DNA of 64,000 nt from contig JAZOCU010000054.1 in the NCBI GenBank assembly GCA_045596625.1, positions 62,001-126,000 on the forward strand, read 5' to 3'. How positions within the stretch are numbered: position 1 is the first letter of the stretch; every line of letters starts with the position of its first letter. The translations under genes were made by a program, and so were the position numbers. Positions 16,996-27,048 of this stretch are shown in pieces. The DNA comes from Firm-04 sp045596625. Its GTDB lineage: Bacteria; Bacillota; Clostridia; Oscillospirales; Ruminococcaceae. Under the pieces are notes generated by a model. The model had not been told where the DNA came from and searched no databases. It saw only the letters and a program-made list of their open reading frames with translations.

Positions 16996-18963
16996 TTGGC
17001 AGGAAAAAATCGAGGCTTGCTTGCCTACGCTTTGATTGCATTAATTTTTATCGGTGTGATCTGGTTTGGCTTGTTTGCACTGGCAGGTGATCGGAACCGC
17101 GTTCCCTATTCGGAGGTGATCGCTCATTTCGATGAGTACGAAGTCACTTGGTATACGTTGGATCTCGGAACCGGTGAGCTGAAGTATCAACTGGAAGGCG
17201 AGGATAAGAAATATACTTATCAAGTGCCTCATGTCTCTTTGTTTTTAGAGGAGACAATGAATTATCGCACTGAATATAACGAGAAGCATCCGGATGCCCA
17301 GCTGGAACAGGACTATTTTGAAATCAAAGATACCTCATGGCTCCTGACTGTGGTGCCAACCATCATTATGCTGGTACTGGGTATTGCGATCTTTGTGTTT
17401 ATGTTCCGGCAGGCCAATGGCGGTGGAAAGATCAATTCGTTTGGTCGCGCCAACATCAAAGCACCTTCACAGAGCAGTAAAAAGGCTACCTTTGCCGATG
17501 TAGCAGGTGCCGATGAAGAAAAGGCGGAGATGGCGGAAATCGTGGATTTCCTCAAAAATCCGAAAAAATATGACGAAATCGGCGCTCGGATTCCAAGAGG
17601 CGTATTGCTGCTGGGACCTCCCGGCACCGGTAAAACGCTGCTTGCCCGAGCAGTCGCAGGAGAAGCCGGCGTACCGTTCTTCCCGATCTCCGGTTCTGAT
17701 TTTGTGGAAATGTTCGTCGGTGTAGGTGCAAGCCGTGTAAGAGATTTGTTCGAGCAAGCAAAAAAGCATGCTCCTTCGATCATTTTCATTGATGAAATCG
17801 ATGCTGTGGGTCGTCACCGCGGATCCGGTCTGGGCGGCGGTCACGATGAACGTGAACAAACACTCAACCAGCTGCTGGTAGAAATGGATGGCTTTACCGA
17901 AAAGGAAAGTGTCATCGTCATTGCAGCAACCAACCGTCGGGATATTCTGGATCCTGCGCTGCTGCGTCCGGGTCGTTTTGACCGTCAGATCACAGTCAAC
18001 TATCCCGATGTCAAAGGCCGCGAGGAGATCCTCAAGGTGCATAAAGGCAAAAAGCCGATCGGCCCCGATGTGGACTTCCGTGAGATTGCCAGAGATACAC
18101 AGGGCTTCACCGGTGCTGATCTGGAGAACCTGCTGAACGAAGCAGCGATCCTTGCTGCAAGAGATAATCGTAAGGCGATCATTAAAGCAGATATCGAAGA
18201 AGCAACGATGAAAGTTATTGCCGGTCCCGAAAAGAAAACCAGAAAGGTTACCGATCGGGATAAGAGAATCACTGCTTATCATGAGGCAGGTCATGCAGTG
18301 ACTGCTTATCATCTGGAAACACAGGATACTGTACAGCAGGTCAGCGTGATCCAGCGTGGTATGGCTGCCGGTATGACATGGACTCGGCCCGATACCGAAG
18401 ATAATCACGTAACACGCAAAAAGCTTTCCGAGATGCTGGTGATGCTGCTGGGCGGCCGTGCCGCTGAGGCTTTGGTACTGGATGATATTTCTACCGGCGC
18501 TTCCAATGATATGGAACGCGCCACCAAGATCGCCAAGAATATGGTAACACGCTGGGGCTTTTCTGAAAAGCTGGGCCCGGTTGTATATGGATCCGATAAC
18601 AACGAGGTATTCATCGGCCGTGATTACGGTCATGTCCGCGATTATTCCGAGGATGTTGCAGCGGATATCGATGCCGAAGTACGCGATATCATTGAGCGTG
18701 CTTATGCCCACTCCACCAAGCTGCTGCAAGAACATGCAGATCAGTTGGATGCCCTTGCAGCATATCTGATCGAATATGAAAAGGCAAGCGAAGAGGAATT
18801 CCTGCAGATCATGCGGGGTGAGCTCTCTGTTGCATCTCGCAAGGTGAAAGAGCAAGCGGATCCAGCAGAACCCATTGATGATTCCGTTTCCGAAGCGGAT
18901 CCCGCTCCTGAGACAGAGAATGAATCGCCCAAGGACACTGCTGCACCCGAAACCGAGGAGTAA
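16996..18963 (+). CDS. ftsH: ATP-dependent zinc metalloprotease FtsH
   Basis: 655 residues. Two membrane helices (residues about 8-30 and 115-138) flank an extracytoplasmic domain. The AAA+ module has Walker A GPPGTGKT, Walker B IIFIDEIDAVG and the second region of homology ending ALLRPGRFDRQ. The zinc protease site is HEAGH (in AYHEAGHAVTAY). The tail is acidic and Pro-rich. FtsH degrades membrane and some soluble proteins. The start is TTG 16996 with AAGGAG upstream, six bases after the tilS stop. Confidence 0.97.
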   Translation: MAGKNRGLLAYALIALIFIGVIWFGLFALAGDRNRVPYSEVIAHFDEYEVTWYTLDLGTGELKYQLEGEDKKYTYQVPHVSLFLEETMNYRTEYNEKHPDAQLEQDYFEIKDTSWLLTVVPTIIMLVLGIAIFVFMFRQANGGGKINSFGRANIKAPSQSSKKATFADVAGADEEKAEMAEIVDFLKNPKKYDEIGARIPRGVLLLGPPGTGKTLLARAVAGEAGVPFFPISGSDFVEMFVGVGASRVRDLFEQAKKHAPSIIFIDEIDAVGRHRGSGLGGGHDEREQTLNQLLVEMDGFTEKESVIVIAATNRRDILDPALLRPGRFDRQITVNYPDVKGREEILKVHKGKKPIGPDVDFREIARDTQGFTGADLENLLNEAAILAARDNRKAIIKADIEEATMKVIAGPEKKTRKVTDRDKRITAYHEAGHAVTAYHLETQDTVQQVSVIQRGMAAGMTWTRPDTEDNHVTRKKLSEMLVMLLGGRAAEALVLDDISTGASNDMERATKIAKNMVTRWGFSEKLGPVVYGSDNNEVFIGRDYGHVRDYSEDVAADIDAEVRDIIERAYAHSTKLLQEHADQLDALAAYLIEYEKASEEEFLQIMRGELSVASRKVKEQADPAEPIDDSVSEADPAPETENESPKDTAAPETEE

Positions 18964-18993
18964 GAAAAACGCTCCATTTCTATCATAGCAAGA

Positions 18994-19031
18994 ATGATCC
19001 CACTGAAAGTCAATGCTTTCAGTGGGATCAT
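18994..19031. terminator. Terminator between ftsH and GH5 gene
   Basis: Perfect 16-bp stem ATGATCCCACTGAAAG / CTTTCAGTGGGATCAT with a 6-nt loop; short T runs on both sides. It lies between two convergent genes and can serve both. Confidence 0.75.
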
Positions 19032-19053
19032 TTGCATTATGCTGTTATTAACT

Positions 19054-20211
19054 TTATGCGGCTTCCTGCTGCGTATCCGCGCTGTTTCGGATCGCCATCA
19101 GATCCGCAAGCAGCCCTTGATCGTAAAACTTACCGTTTTCCCGATCATAGAAGCTTCCTGTGGTATCCCAGATAACCGGACAAATATCACGGGTATAGGC
19201 TTCCTTACAAACCGCCGTCATAAACCGATTGATCATCTCCTGCGATTTATTTTCCTTTGCTACGCCAAATTCGCCCATAATGACAGGGATCCCATTATCG
19301 ATAAAATGCGTTTTGAGCTTTTCCATATACTGAGCAAGCTGTGCACGCTCCTGATCGGTTCCCCATTCCGTCTGCGCTTTGCCCCAGTCGGCATCCTCAG
19401 AAAGAACACAGAAGGTAGGCGGCGTATAATAATGCACCGAAACTGCACAGCGGTTTTCTGTATCCTTCGGCATCACAAACAGCGGATCACAGGTCAAATC
19501 AATATCCGTGGCATATCCTGCAATCAACAAATGGCGTTTTGCATTGTTTCCGCCGGATTTCCGCACGATATCCACAAAGGTCTGATTGATCTCATTCAGC
19601 AGGCCGTAGGAATCGGCTTTGCCATCCGTATTGCCGCTGTAACGATTCCAGAGCGCATCCCAATGCCCTTCCTCATTCAAGGATTCAAACATCAGATGAT
19701 CGCCTTCTTGCTGAAAGGCTTCCGAAAGCTGCTCCCAGATACGGGTATATTTTTCCATGCAAGTACTCTTGTCACTTGCAAAGTTTTCCCACCAGCCGCT
19801 GTCATAGTGGATGTTGAGGATCACATACAGATCGGCATCCAATGCCCAGCCGACGACTTCTTTAACACGAGCCAGATAGTCGGGATGGATCGTGTAATTC
19901 TCCTGCATCATATTCGACCATGCAACCGGTACGCGCAATACGCCAAAACCTTCTGCACGATAGCCCTTGATCATTTCCTCGGTTATCACAGGACTGCCCC
20001 ATGCTGTTTCATAGTTCGTGACACTGCTCTTATTGATCCAATTACCACAGGCTTCAAAGGTATTTCCGAGATTGATGCCCAAGCCCATATCCTGCACCAG
20101 TTCCATTGTCGTGATCTCACGCATTTTTTCAGAGTTGCTGTCACAGGCTGTCAATGCCGAGAACAGCATTCCTGCACTCAGCAACACCGCTGCCAGACGT
20201 TTTCTTTTCAT
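19054..20211 (-). CDS. GH5 family glycoside hydrolase lipoprotein (endoglucanase-like)
   Basis: 385 residues. A lipoprotein signal with lipobox LTAC (Cys23) anchors it outside the membrane. The mature part has the GH5 outline: MGLGINLGNTFEACG, acid/base Glu in SLNEEGHWD, catalytic His/Tyr region SVHYYTPP, and nucleophile Glu in IMGEFGV. GH5 enzymes cleave beta-1,4 glucans, mannans or xyloglucans with retention; the substrate here is not resolved. There is no dockerin or CBM, so it is cell-bound rather than cellulosomal. Start ATG 20209-20211 with AAGGGGAG upstream. It stands alone among housekeeping genes. Confidence 0.9.
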   Translation of the reverse strand: MKRKRLAAVLLSAGMLFSALTACDSNSEKMREITTMELVQDMGLGINLGNTFEACGNWINKSSVTNYETAWGSPVITEEMIKGYRAEGFGVLRVPVAWSNMMQENYTIHPDYLARVKEVVGWALDADLYVILNIHYDSGWWENFASDKSTCMEKYTRIWEQLSEAFQQEGDHLMFESLNEEGHWDALWNRYSGNTDGKADSYGLLNEINQTFVDIVRKSGGNNAKRHLLIAGYATDIDLTCDPLFVMPKDTENRCAVSVHYYTPPTFCVLSEDADWGKAQTEWGTDQERAQLAQYMEKLKTHFIDNGIPVIMGEFGVAKENKSQEMINRFMTAVCKEAYTRDICPVIWDTTGSFYDRENGKFYDQGLLADLMAIRNSADTQQEAA

Positions 20212-20255
20212 AATACCATATTACTCCCCTTCTTAAAATCGGAAACTGCTCTTAC

Positions 20256-20284
20256 AGTATAACATAAATCCGATATGGGAACAA
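20256..20284 (-). promoter_or_regulatory. Promoter of GH5 gene
   Basis: TTGTTC (20279-20284), 17-nt spacer, TATACT (20256-20261) on the - strand; the -35 is weak, compatible with an activated promoter. Confidence 0.55.
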
Positions 20285-20347
20285 GTCCCTTTTGATAAAC
20301 TTTTTTGTTTCGACACTTTTATGCGAAAATCACAGGAGAATCATGAC

Positions 20348-20395
20348 AAAAAGCATTGCGCCATCTGTTTTGCCAGATCACACAATGCTTTTTTT
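20348..20395 (-). terminator. Terminator of tig-clp-lon-engB block
   Basis: Inverted repeat AAAAAGCATTG / CAATGCTTTTT around a 24-nt loop, just downstream (- strand) of engB. Confidence 0.75.
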
Positions 20396-20411
20396 GATTG
20401 TTTTTGCGGAT

Positions 20412-21023
20412 TTATGCTTCCTGTTCGGATTCCATCTCCACAGGCACGGTGATCTCCTCGATCAAACGGCGCAGATCCTGCACACCTTCGCCGGTCATGG
20501 ACGAAAAAACCGTTACGTTCATATCCTCAAACTGAGGAATCTCCTTGGGGAATGCTTCCAATCGCTGTGTTCTCTGGGTGCGGTTGAGCTTATCTGCCTT
20601 CGTCAGAACCACCGCAAAGGGCATTTCTGTATCCATCAGAAAATCCACCATCTGCAGATCATCCTTTGTAGGCGGATGACGCATATCAATCAGCAGCAAA
20701 ACCGCCCGCAAGTCACGATCGGACTGTAAATAACCGTTGATCAGATCCCGCCAGCGATGCAGCTCGGATTTAGCGGTTTTCGCATAGCCATAACCGGGAA
20801 GATCCACAAAGGTCACAGTATCACATTGATAAAAATTGATCGTAGCGGTTTTTCCCGGCACAGCACTTACTCGGGCAAGATTTTTACGATTGAACAGCTT
20901 ATTGATCAGCGTGGACTTGCCTACATTCGATCGACCGGCAAACGCAATCTCAGGATGCTTTCCTGCAGGCAGCTGAGAAGATAATCCATACGCCGCTGTA
21001 AATTCAGCAATATTCCAGTTCAC
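20412..21023 (-). CDS. engB: Ribosome biogenesis GTPase EngB/YsxC
   Basis: 203 residues. G1 GRSNVGKST, G3 DLPGYGYA, and G4 TKAD are all present; the family acts in large-subunit assembly. The start is GTG 21021-21023 with GGAG upstream, giving the usual N-terminus MNWNIAEFTAAYG; the longer open frame runs into lon and is rejected. It begins 2 nt after the lon stop, the conserved lon-engB order. Confidence 0.95.
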   Translation of the reverse strand: MNWNIAEFTAAYGLSSQLPAGKHPEIAFAGRSNVGKSTLINKLFNRKNLARVSAVPGKTATINFYQCDTVTFVDLPGYGYAKTAKSELHRWRDLINGYLQSDRDLRAVLLLIDMRHPPTKDDLQMVDFLMDTEMPFAVVLTKADKLNRTQRTQRLEAFPKEIPQFEDMNVTVFSSMTGEGVQDLRRLIEEITVPVEMESEQEA

Positions 21024-21025
21024 AG

Positions 21026-23506
21026 TTACTTCTCCGTTGTCATAGATTTTTGTGGCTTTGGCGGCTGATCCCACATGGGTACCGCCGGAAGCCCAAGCTT
21101 TTGCAGCTCAGCAGAGTGCAACGGCTCAAGCTTCGTATCATAATGCTGATGAACCAAAGCCGTCTGCAGCACAGTTTCGACGGTTTCTGCCGGAACAAAC
21201 TCAATGGCATTTCGTACCACAGGATCCAGCTCCTCCAGATCGGACATATTCGCCTTGGGGATAATCACTGTCTTGATGCCTGCTTTATAGGCAGCCATCG
21301 ATTTTTCACACAAGCCGCCAATCGGCAGGACTCTGCCATGCAGGGTGATCACACCGGTCATAGCCACATCATGACGCACCGGCGTACCGGAAAGCGCAGA
21401 AACCAATGCTGTCAGCATTGTCACACCGGCACTGGGGCCATCCTTGGGTACAGCGCCTTCCGGTGCATGAATATGCAGATCCTTTGTCTTGAACAGATCC
21501 GCACGAATGTCATATTCTTTTGCGATATACCGTGTATAGGATACTGCAAGCTTTGCACTTTCCTTCATCACATCGCCCAAGGAACCCGTGACCTGCACTT
21601 CGCCCTTGCCATCCAAGACCAGCACCTCCAGCGGCATAAGCACACCGCCTGCCGATGTCCATGCAAGACCATTGACCAAACCAACCGTATCGGCTTGCTC
21701 TTGATAATCCGGAAGATATTTATGCGGCCCCAAAGCGGCTTCCAACGTCTCAGGTGTATACTGCACCCGCTTTACATCATCGGCAACGATCGCCTTTGCA
21801 CATTTACGGCACAACGAGGCGATCTGTCGTTCCAGAGAACGCACACCGGCTTCCTTCGTATAATAATCGATCAGATCATAAATTGCCGCATCGGTAATGC
21901 GGATCTGCGTTGCTTTCAGGCCATGCAGCTTCAACTGCTTTTTGAGCAGATGCTCTTTGGCGATGTGGAATTTCTCTAATCTGGTATAGGAATTGAGCTC
22001 AATAATCTCCATACGATCCCGCAAAGGGCCCGGAATGGTATCCAACGTATTGGCGGTCGTTACAAACAGCACCTCGCTCAGATCAAAGGGCAGCTCCAGA
22101 AAATGATCCCGGAACGCATGATTCTGTTCGCTGTCCAGCACCTCCAGCATTGCAGAGGCAGGATCGCCCTTGTAATCATTGCCCATCTTATCGATCTCAT
22201 CCAGCAAGATCAGAGGATTCTTGCTTTTTGCCTGCCGCATGGCATCCATAATTCTGCCGGGCATAGCACCCACATAGGTTTTGCGGTGGCCGCGGATGTC
22301 AGATTCATCTCTAACACCGCCTAAAGAAACACGCACATAATTGCGTCCCAACGCCTTGGCAATCGAACGCCCGATCGAGGTTTTGCCCACGCCGGGAGGT
22401 CCGACCAGACAAAGAATCTGTCCCTTCACAGAAGGCATCAGTGCATGCACGCTCAGGCTTTCCAGAACGCGCTCTTTCACACGCTTCAAGCCATAATGCT
22501 CACGATCGAGCAATACTGCTGCTTTTTTGATATCCAGCTTTTCTTTTGTTTTGGTATTCCATGGAAGCTCCAGCACTGTATCCAGATAATTGCGGATCAC
22601 ATAAGCCTCCTGTGAGGATGGCGGCATCTTCAGCAGACGTTCTGCTTCCCGAACAAGCTTTTGCTCAGATTCCTCCTCGAAAGAAAGCGCCCGGATCTTA
22701 TGCAGATAATTCTGCACTTCCTCATGCGCAGATTCTTCTTCGCCCAACTCAGCAGAGATCACACGCATCTGCTCCCGCAGATAATACTCCCGCTGACCCT
22801 TATCGAGACTTTCCTGTACCTGTGAATGGATCTCACGCTCGACCTCCAGCACCTCGATCTCACGCACAAGCATTGCATAGAGCATCGTCATTCGCAAAAA
22901 CAGATCATTCTCTTCCAGAAGCTGCTGCCGATCCATATAGTCCAGCTGCACATTAAATGCAACGCTTTCAAACAGCTCAAAAGGTGTTTCTGCTGCCATC
23001 AGAGATTCCAGCAGCTCCTTAGGCATCTTGGGGAAAAATGAAGCATATCGCTGAAATACATCCCGCAGCGAACGCATCATGGCATCCATTTCGATCTCGT
23101 CCGCCTTGCGGCGCTGCGAAACGGACATCCGTTTGACCTGTACCTCCAGATAAGACTTTTCATTCAGCTGCAAATCAAGAACCCGTGCACGGTAAAGCCC
23201 TTCCACCAGCACACGCATAACCTCACCATTGCGCAGCACCTGTCGGATTTCCGCTACCACACCAATGCGATAGAGATCCTTCCGTTTTGGCTTTTCAGTG
23301 CCAAGCTTTTTTTGTGCAACGAGAAAAATTTTGCGATTACCCGCAAGCGCTTCCTCAATGGCATTTTTTGACATTTCACGTGCCACATCAAAATGCAGCA
23401 CCATATTGGGGAATGCTACCACACCCCGCAAAGCAACAGTCGGAATCCACAGCTGCGTATCCACAACCTCGGATTCATGACTTTTTCTTTTTTCATCATC
23501 TCTCAT
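21026..23506 (-). CDS. lon: ATP-dependent protease Lon (LonA)
   Basis: 826 residues. N-terminal substrate domain (IPTVALRGVVAFPNM), coiled-coil region, AAA+ domain with Walker A GPPGVGKTS and Walker B ILLDEIDKMG, and the Ser-Lys protease domain with PKDGPSAGVTM containing the catalytic Ser. It degrades misfolded and regulatory proteins in the cytoplasm. Start ATG 23504-23506 with a modest AGGA site. It has its own promoter at 23595-23623 although it lies in the tig-clp block. No CtsR or CIRCE box was recognised. Confidence 0.96.
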   Translation of the reverse strand: MRDDEKRKSHESEVVDTQLWIPTVALRGVVAFPNMVLHFDVAREMSKNAIEEALAGNRKIFLVAQKKLGTEKPKRKDLYRIGVVAEIRQVLRNGEVMRVLVEGLYRARVLDLQLNEKSYLEVQVKRMSVSQRRKADEIEMDAMMRSLRDVFQRYASFFPKMPKELLESLMAAETPFELFESVAFNVQLDYMDRQQLLEENDLFLRMTMLYAMLVREIEVLEVEREIHSQVQESLDKGQREYYLREQMRVISAELGEEESAHEEVQNYLHKIRALSFEEESEQKLVREAERLLKMPPSSQEAYVIRNYLDTVLELPWNTKTKEKLDIKKAAVLLDREHYGLKRVKERVLESLSVHALMPSVKGQILCLVGPPGVGKTSIGRSIAKALGRNYVRVSLGGVRDESDIRGHRKTYVGAMPGRIMDAMRQAKSKNPLILLDEIDKMGNDYKGDPASAMLEVLDSEQNHAFRDHFLELPFDLSEVLFVTTANTLDTIPGPLRDRMEIIELNSYTRLEKFHIAKEHLLKKQLKLHGLKATQIRITDAAIYDLIDYYTKEAGVRSLERQIASLCRKCAKAIVADDVKRVQYTPETLEAALGPHKYLPDYQEQADTVGLVNGLAWTSAGGVLMPLEVLVLDGKGEVQVTGSLGDVMKESAKLAVSYTRYIAKEYDIRADLFKTKDLHIHAPEGAVPKDGPSAGVTMLTALVSALSGTPVRHDVAMTGVITLHGRVLPIGGLCEKSMAAYKAGIKTVIIPKANMSDLEELDPVVRNAIEFVPAETVETVLQTALVHQHYDTKLEPLHSAELQKLGLPAVPMWDQPPKPQKSMTTEK

Positions 23507-23594
23507 TATATTATCCTAACTGCCCTGCGCGGCATAGCTGCCAAATATGCTCTGTGCGCAGCCAAAGCATATCATTTAGTCTCCTGTCCTGTTC

Positions 23595-23623
23595 ATTATA
23601 CAGGATATACATGAAAAATGCAA
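23595..23623 (-). promoter_or_regulatory. Promoter of lon
   Basis: TTGCAT (23618-23623), 17-nt spacer, TATAAT (23595-23600) on the - strand, leaving a leader of about 85 nt. Confidence 0.75.
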
Positions 23624-23670
23624 GTGGAAAATGTGTGCATCTCCTGGATGGCGCACTCCCCCAAAAAGAA

Positions 23671-23708
23671 AACAAAACAATCTCTCGCAGCCATACTGCG
23701 AGAGATTG
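23671..23708 (-). terminator. Terminator of clpX
   Basis: Perfect stem CAATCTCTCGCAG / CTGCGAGAGATTG with a 5-nt loop, followed on the - strand by TTTTGTTTTC; separates clpX from lon. Confidence 0.85.
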
Positions 23709-23718
23709 TAGGCTTCCA

Positions 23719-24987
23719 TTATGAGGCGTTGACGACCTGATCCTGCGCATTCAGCAATACAGGACCGGTCTGATTCCGAACGCAATCAGCGGTAACGACC
23801 ACCTTGGCAACAGCCTTTTCCGATGGGGCATCGAACATTGCCTGCATTAAGATGCCTTCCAGAATAGCACGCAAGCCGCGAGCGCCGGTTTTTTGTTCAA
23901 TGGCACGCTTGGCAATCTCCGAAAGAGCAGCTTCTTCGATATCCAGCTCAATATCATCATAGCGGAACAGCTTGGTATATTGCTTCAGCAATGCATTTTT
24001 CGGCTCGGTCAGAATCCGCACCAGCGTATCCTCATCCATTTCATCCAGTGTAGTAATGATCGGCAGACGACCCACCAGTTCGGGAACGATGCCGAATTTC
24101 ACAAGGTCCTGCGGAATTACTTTGCGGAAAATATTGGCAGTTTTTTCTTTTTTCGAAAGAATCTGCGCACCAAAGCCCAATGCTGAGGACTGCGTTCTGT
24201 TCAGAATATGACGCTCCAGACCATCAAAAGCACCGCCACAAATAAACAGAATATTCTTCGTGTTGATATGAATGAATTCCTGGTTGGGATGCTTTCTGCC
24301 GCCTTGCGGCGGAACATTGGAAACCGTACCCTCAATGATCTTCAGAAGCGACTGCTGTACACCTTCACCGCTGACATCACGGGTCAGGGATGTATTTTCC
24401 GATTTGCGTGCGATCTTATCAATCTCATCGATATAGATAATACCGCGTTCGGCAGCAGCCACATCAAAATTTGCAGCTTGGATCAGACGCAGCAGAACAT
24501 TCTCCACATCATCACCCACATAACCGGCCTCAGTGATGGTTGTTGCATCGGCAATGGCAAAGGGAACCTCAAGAATTTTCGCAAGCGTCTGTGCAAGATA
24601 GGTTTTGCCGACACCCGTTGGTCCCAACAACAGCACATTACTCTTTTGCAGTTCTACATCATCACCGTCATCTCGGCTGAGGATCCGCTTATAGTGATTA
24701 TAAACAGATACTGCCAGAGAGATCTTTGCTTGATCCTGTCCGATGACATACTCATCCAACACCTTTTTGATCTCAGCAGGCTTCAGCAGACGGATCTCCT
24801 TTTCACCCTTTGCAGCGGTCTTTTTCTTCTGCTGAGCACGTTCGGGCACAATGCCGCCGTAGATCATCTCATAGCAATAGCAGACACACTCATCGCAAAT
24901 GTTGCTATCACCGGCGGAGAACATACTCTGCACTTTATTTTCGCCTTTTCCGCAAAAGTTGCATTTCCGAAATGCCTTATCTGACAT
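23719..24987 (-). CDS. clpX: ATP-dependent Clp protease ATPase subunit ClpX
   Basis: 422 residues. An N-terminal zinc-binding domain has two Cys pairs (CNFC at residues 9-12, CDEC downstream). The AAA+ core has Walker A GPTGVGKTYLAQTLA, Walker B IIYIDEIDKIA and the substrate-pore region. It unfolds tagged proteins and feeds them to ClpP, encoded just upstream on the same strand. Start ATG 24985-24987. Ends at the hairpin at 23671. Confidence 0.97.
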   Translation of the reverse strand: MSDKAFRKCNFCGKGENKVQSMFSAGDSNICDECVCYCYEMIYGGIVPERAQQKKKTAAKGEKEIRLLKPAEIKKVLDEYVIGQDQAKISLAVSVYNHYKRILSRDDGDDVELQKSNVLLLGPTGVGKTYLAQTLAKILEVPFAIADATTITEAGYVGDDVENVLLRLIQAANFDVAAAERGIIYIDEIDKIARKSENTSLTRDVSGEGVQQSLLKIIEGTVSNVPPQGGRKHPNQEFIHINTKNILFICGGAFDGLERHILNRTQSSALGFGAQILSKKEKTANIFRKVIPQDLVKFGIVPELVGRLPIITTLDEMDEDTLVRILTEPKNALLKQYTKLFRYDDIELDIEEAALSEIAKRAIEQKTGARGLRAILEGILMQAMFDAPSEKAVAKVVVTADCVRNQTGPVLLNAQDQVVNAS

Positions 24988-25018
24988 AAGTTTTCCTTTC
25001 TGCGGTTATTGTTTTGGT

Positions 25019-25609
25019 TTATCGCTTGGAAACCACCTTATCAATCAAACCATATGCCTGTGCTTCGGCAGCGGTCATAAAATAATCGCGCTCTACATCA
25101 CGCTGGATCTCATCCAACGGCTTGCCGGTATTCTCTGCCAGCATCCGATTGAGCTTATCCTTGGTTCTGAGCAGATTATCGGTACGGATTTTGATATCGG
25201 TTGCCTGACCGGAAAGTCCGCCGCCCATAATCAACGGCTGATGAATCATGATCTCACTGTTTGGCAGTGCCATACGCTTACCCTTTGCACCGGCTGCCAG
25301 CAAAAATGCGCCCATAGAAGCAGCCAGACCAATACAAATGGTAGCCACATCGCATTTGATATACTGCATGGTATCATAGATCGCCATGCCGGCAGTCACA
25401 GATCCACCGGGACTGTTGATATACAAAGAGATATCCTTTTCCGAATCTTGGCTTTCCAAAAACAGCAGCTGTGCAACAACAAGACTTGCTGTTGTATCAT
25501 TCACATCCTCCGACAGCATAATGATGCGGTCGTTCAGCAGACGGGAGAAAATATCATAAGCACGTTCTCCGCGATTGGTCTGCTCGATTACAGTTGGGAC
25601 AAGACTCAT
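25019..25609 (-). CDS. clpP: ATP-dependent Clp protease proteolytic subunit ClpP
   Basis: 196 residues, normal length. The catalytic Ser is in GLAASMGAFLL and the catalytic His in IMIHQP; the N-terminus SLVPTVIEQTNRGERAYDI is typical. It forms the tetradecameric serine protease partnered by ClpX. GGAGG directly abuts ATG 25607-25609, so the working ribosome binding site is probably AAAGGA 9 nt upstream. It sits between tig and clpX. Confidence 0.97.
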   Translation of the reverse strand: MSLVPTVIEQTNRGERAYDIFSRLLNDRIIMLSEDVNDTTASLVVAQLLFLESQDSEKDISLYINSPGGSVTAGMAIYDTMQYIKCDVATICIGLAASMGAFLLAAGAKGKRMALPNSEIMIHQPLIMGGGLSGQATDIKIRTDNLLRTKDKLNRMLAENTGKPLDEIQRDVERDYFMTAAEAQAYGLIDKVVSKR

Positions 25610-25633
25610 CCTCCGTCATCCTTTCTTTCAAGT

Positions 25634-25661
25634 TGAGCGACGCCCAATGGAAGCGTCGCTC
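25634..25661 (-). terminator. Hairpin between tig and clpP (attenuator-like)
   Basis: Perfect 9-bp stem GAGCGACGC / GCGTCGCTC with a 10-nt loop and no T run. It lies in a 71-nt gap inside the operon, so it more likely tunes or processes the message than ends it. Confidence 0.5.
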
Positions 25662-25680
25662 ATCGTTGCAGCGTATTATT

Positions 25681-27048
25681 TTATTCAGCAGCAGGCGTTT
25701 CTTCCTCAGCTGCCTCAGCAGCAGCCTCAGTTTCCTCAACATCCTCAGCCTTTACCATGTCGTTATCGACCACGGCATTGCTCTTAACAAACTCAACGAC
25801 CTTGGTCACACGCATATCCAGCGCGAAATCGGCCATCGGGATCTGTGCCTTTACGACCTCAAGCGGCACATTGACACGTGCTGCAAAGTCCTGCAAACCT
25901 TCTTCCAGCTCCTCAGAAGAAACAGTAATGCCTTCCAGATCAGCGATCTTCTCCAAAGCCAAGCGCAGCAGAACTTCCTTACGTGCCTGCTCCTCATAGG
26001 TATCACGGAGCTGCTGCTCGGTCATACCGGTCAGCTCCAGATAATCAGAAAGCTTCATATCGGAATACTGTCTCTGCAGATTCTGCTCAAAATCGCGAAC
26101 CATCTGGCTGATGCGGCGCTCATACATAACAGAAGGAATTGCAGCATCGGCACTTGCAATCAAAGCATCGAACACAGCGTTTTCAAACTGATTCTCAGCC
26201 TGCTTCTGAGCAGTCTCGGTCAGCTTTGCACGAATATCCTCCCGCAGAGCCTCCATGGTATCAAACTCAGAAACATCCTTTGCCAGCTCATCGTCAGCCT
26301 CAGGCAGCTCCTGCTTGCTGATGCCAAGCAGCTCGATCTTAAATACAGCGTCCTTACCGGCATAGCGCTCATCGCCGTACTCTTCGGGGAAGGTCACGTT
26401 GACATCAAACTGCTCGCCGACACTGTGACCAACGATCTGCTCCTCAAAGCCGGGAATAAACTGACCGCTGCCAAGACGAAGCGGATACTCTTCGCCCTTG
26501 CCGCCTTCGAATGCAACATCATCAATGAAGCCCTCGAAGTTGATCTTTACTTCATCCTGCAGCTCAGCAGGACGACCCTCAACCTCTACGATACGAGCCT
26601 GACGCTGACGAAGCATGTTGATCTGCTGATCCACATCCTCATCAGTGACTTCACGCACCTGCTTCGGCGCATGAATGCCCTTGTACTCGCCCACTTCTAC
26701 CTCAGGCTTGGTGATGCAGACTGCCTTGCAGACTGCGCCATCAGCCTTAGAGCAGGATACAAGCTCAATTGCGGGACGATCGACCAGAGTGAGCTCCAGT
26801 TCCTTCATCATCTCATCCAGCTCGGCAGGCAGCAGGCTGTTTACGGCATCCTCAAAGAATACGCCTTCACCGTAGAGCTGCTCCACCATCTTGCGGGGAG
26901 CCTTGCCCTTACGGAAGCCCTTGACCACGATATCCTTCTTCTGTCTCTGATAAACACGCTCGCAAGCAGCTTCCAGTGCTTGTGCAGAGATCTCAAAGGT
27001 TACTTCTCTCATATTGACATCGGTTTTCACATCAGATACGATACGCAT
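25681..27048 (-). CDS. tig: Trigger factor (ribosome-associated chaperone)
   Basis: 455 residues: N-terminal ribosome-binding domain with GFRKGKAPRK, central FKBP-type PPIase domain (VKINFEGFIDD, LGSGQFIPGFEEQIVG), helical C-terminal chaperone domain and an Ala/Glu-rich tail. Start ATG 27046-27048 with GGAGGA upstream (MRIVSDVKTD); the extra 23 codons of open frame are leader. It heads the tig-clpP-clpX block. A TATAAT is at 27129-27134 on the - strand, with no good -35. Confidence 0.96.
   Translation of the reverse strand: MRIVSDVKTDVNMREVTFEISAQALEAACERVYQRQKKDIVVKGFRKGKAPRKMVEQLYGEGVFFEDAVNSLLPAELDEMMKELELTLVDRPAIELVSCSKADGAVCKAVCITKPEVEVGEYKGIHAPKQVREVTDEDVDQQINMLRQRQARIVEVEGRPAELQDEVKINFEGFIDDVAFEGGKGEEYPLRLGSGQFIPGFEEQIVGHSVGEQFDVNVTFPEEYGDERYAGKDAVFKIELLGISKQELPEADDELAKDVSEFDTMEALREDIRAKLTETAQKQAENQFENAVFDALIASADAAIPSVMYERRISQMVRDFEQNLQRQYSDMKLSDYLELTGMTEQQLRDTYEEQARKEVLLRLALEKIADLEGITVSSEELEEGLQDFAARVNVPLEVVKAQIPMADFALDMRVTKVVEFVKSNAVVDNDMVKAEDVEETEAAAEAAEEETPAAE

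Noticed and set aside
17467..18855. 462-codon open frame antisense to ftsH
   Set aside because: Cys/His/Ile-rich shadow of a strongly conserved gene on the other strand.
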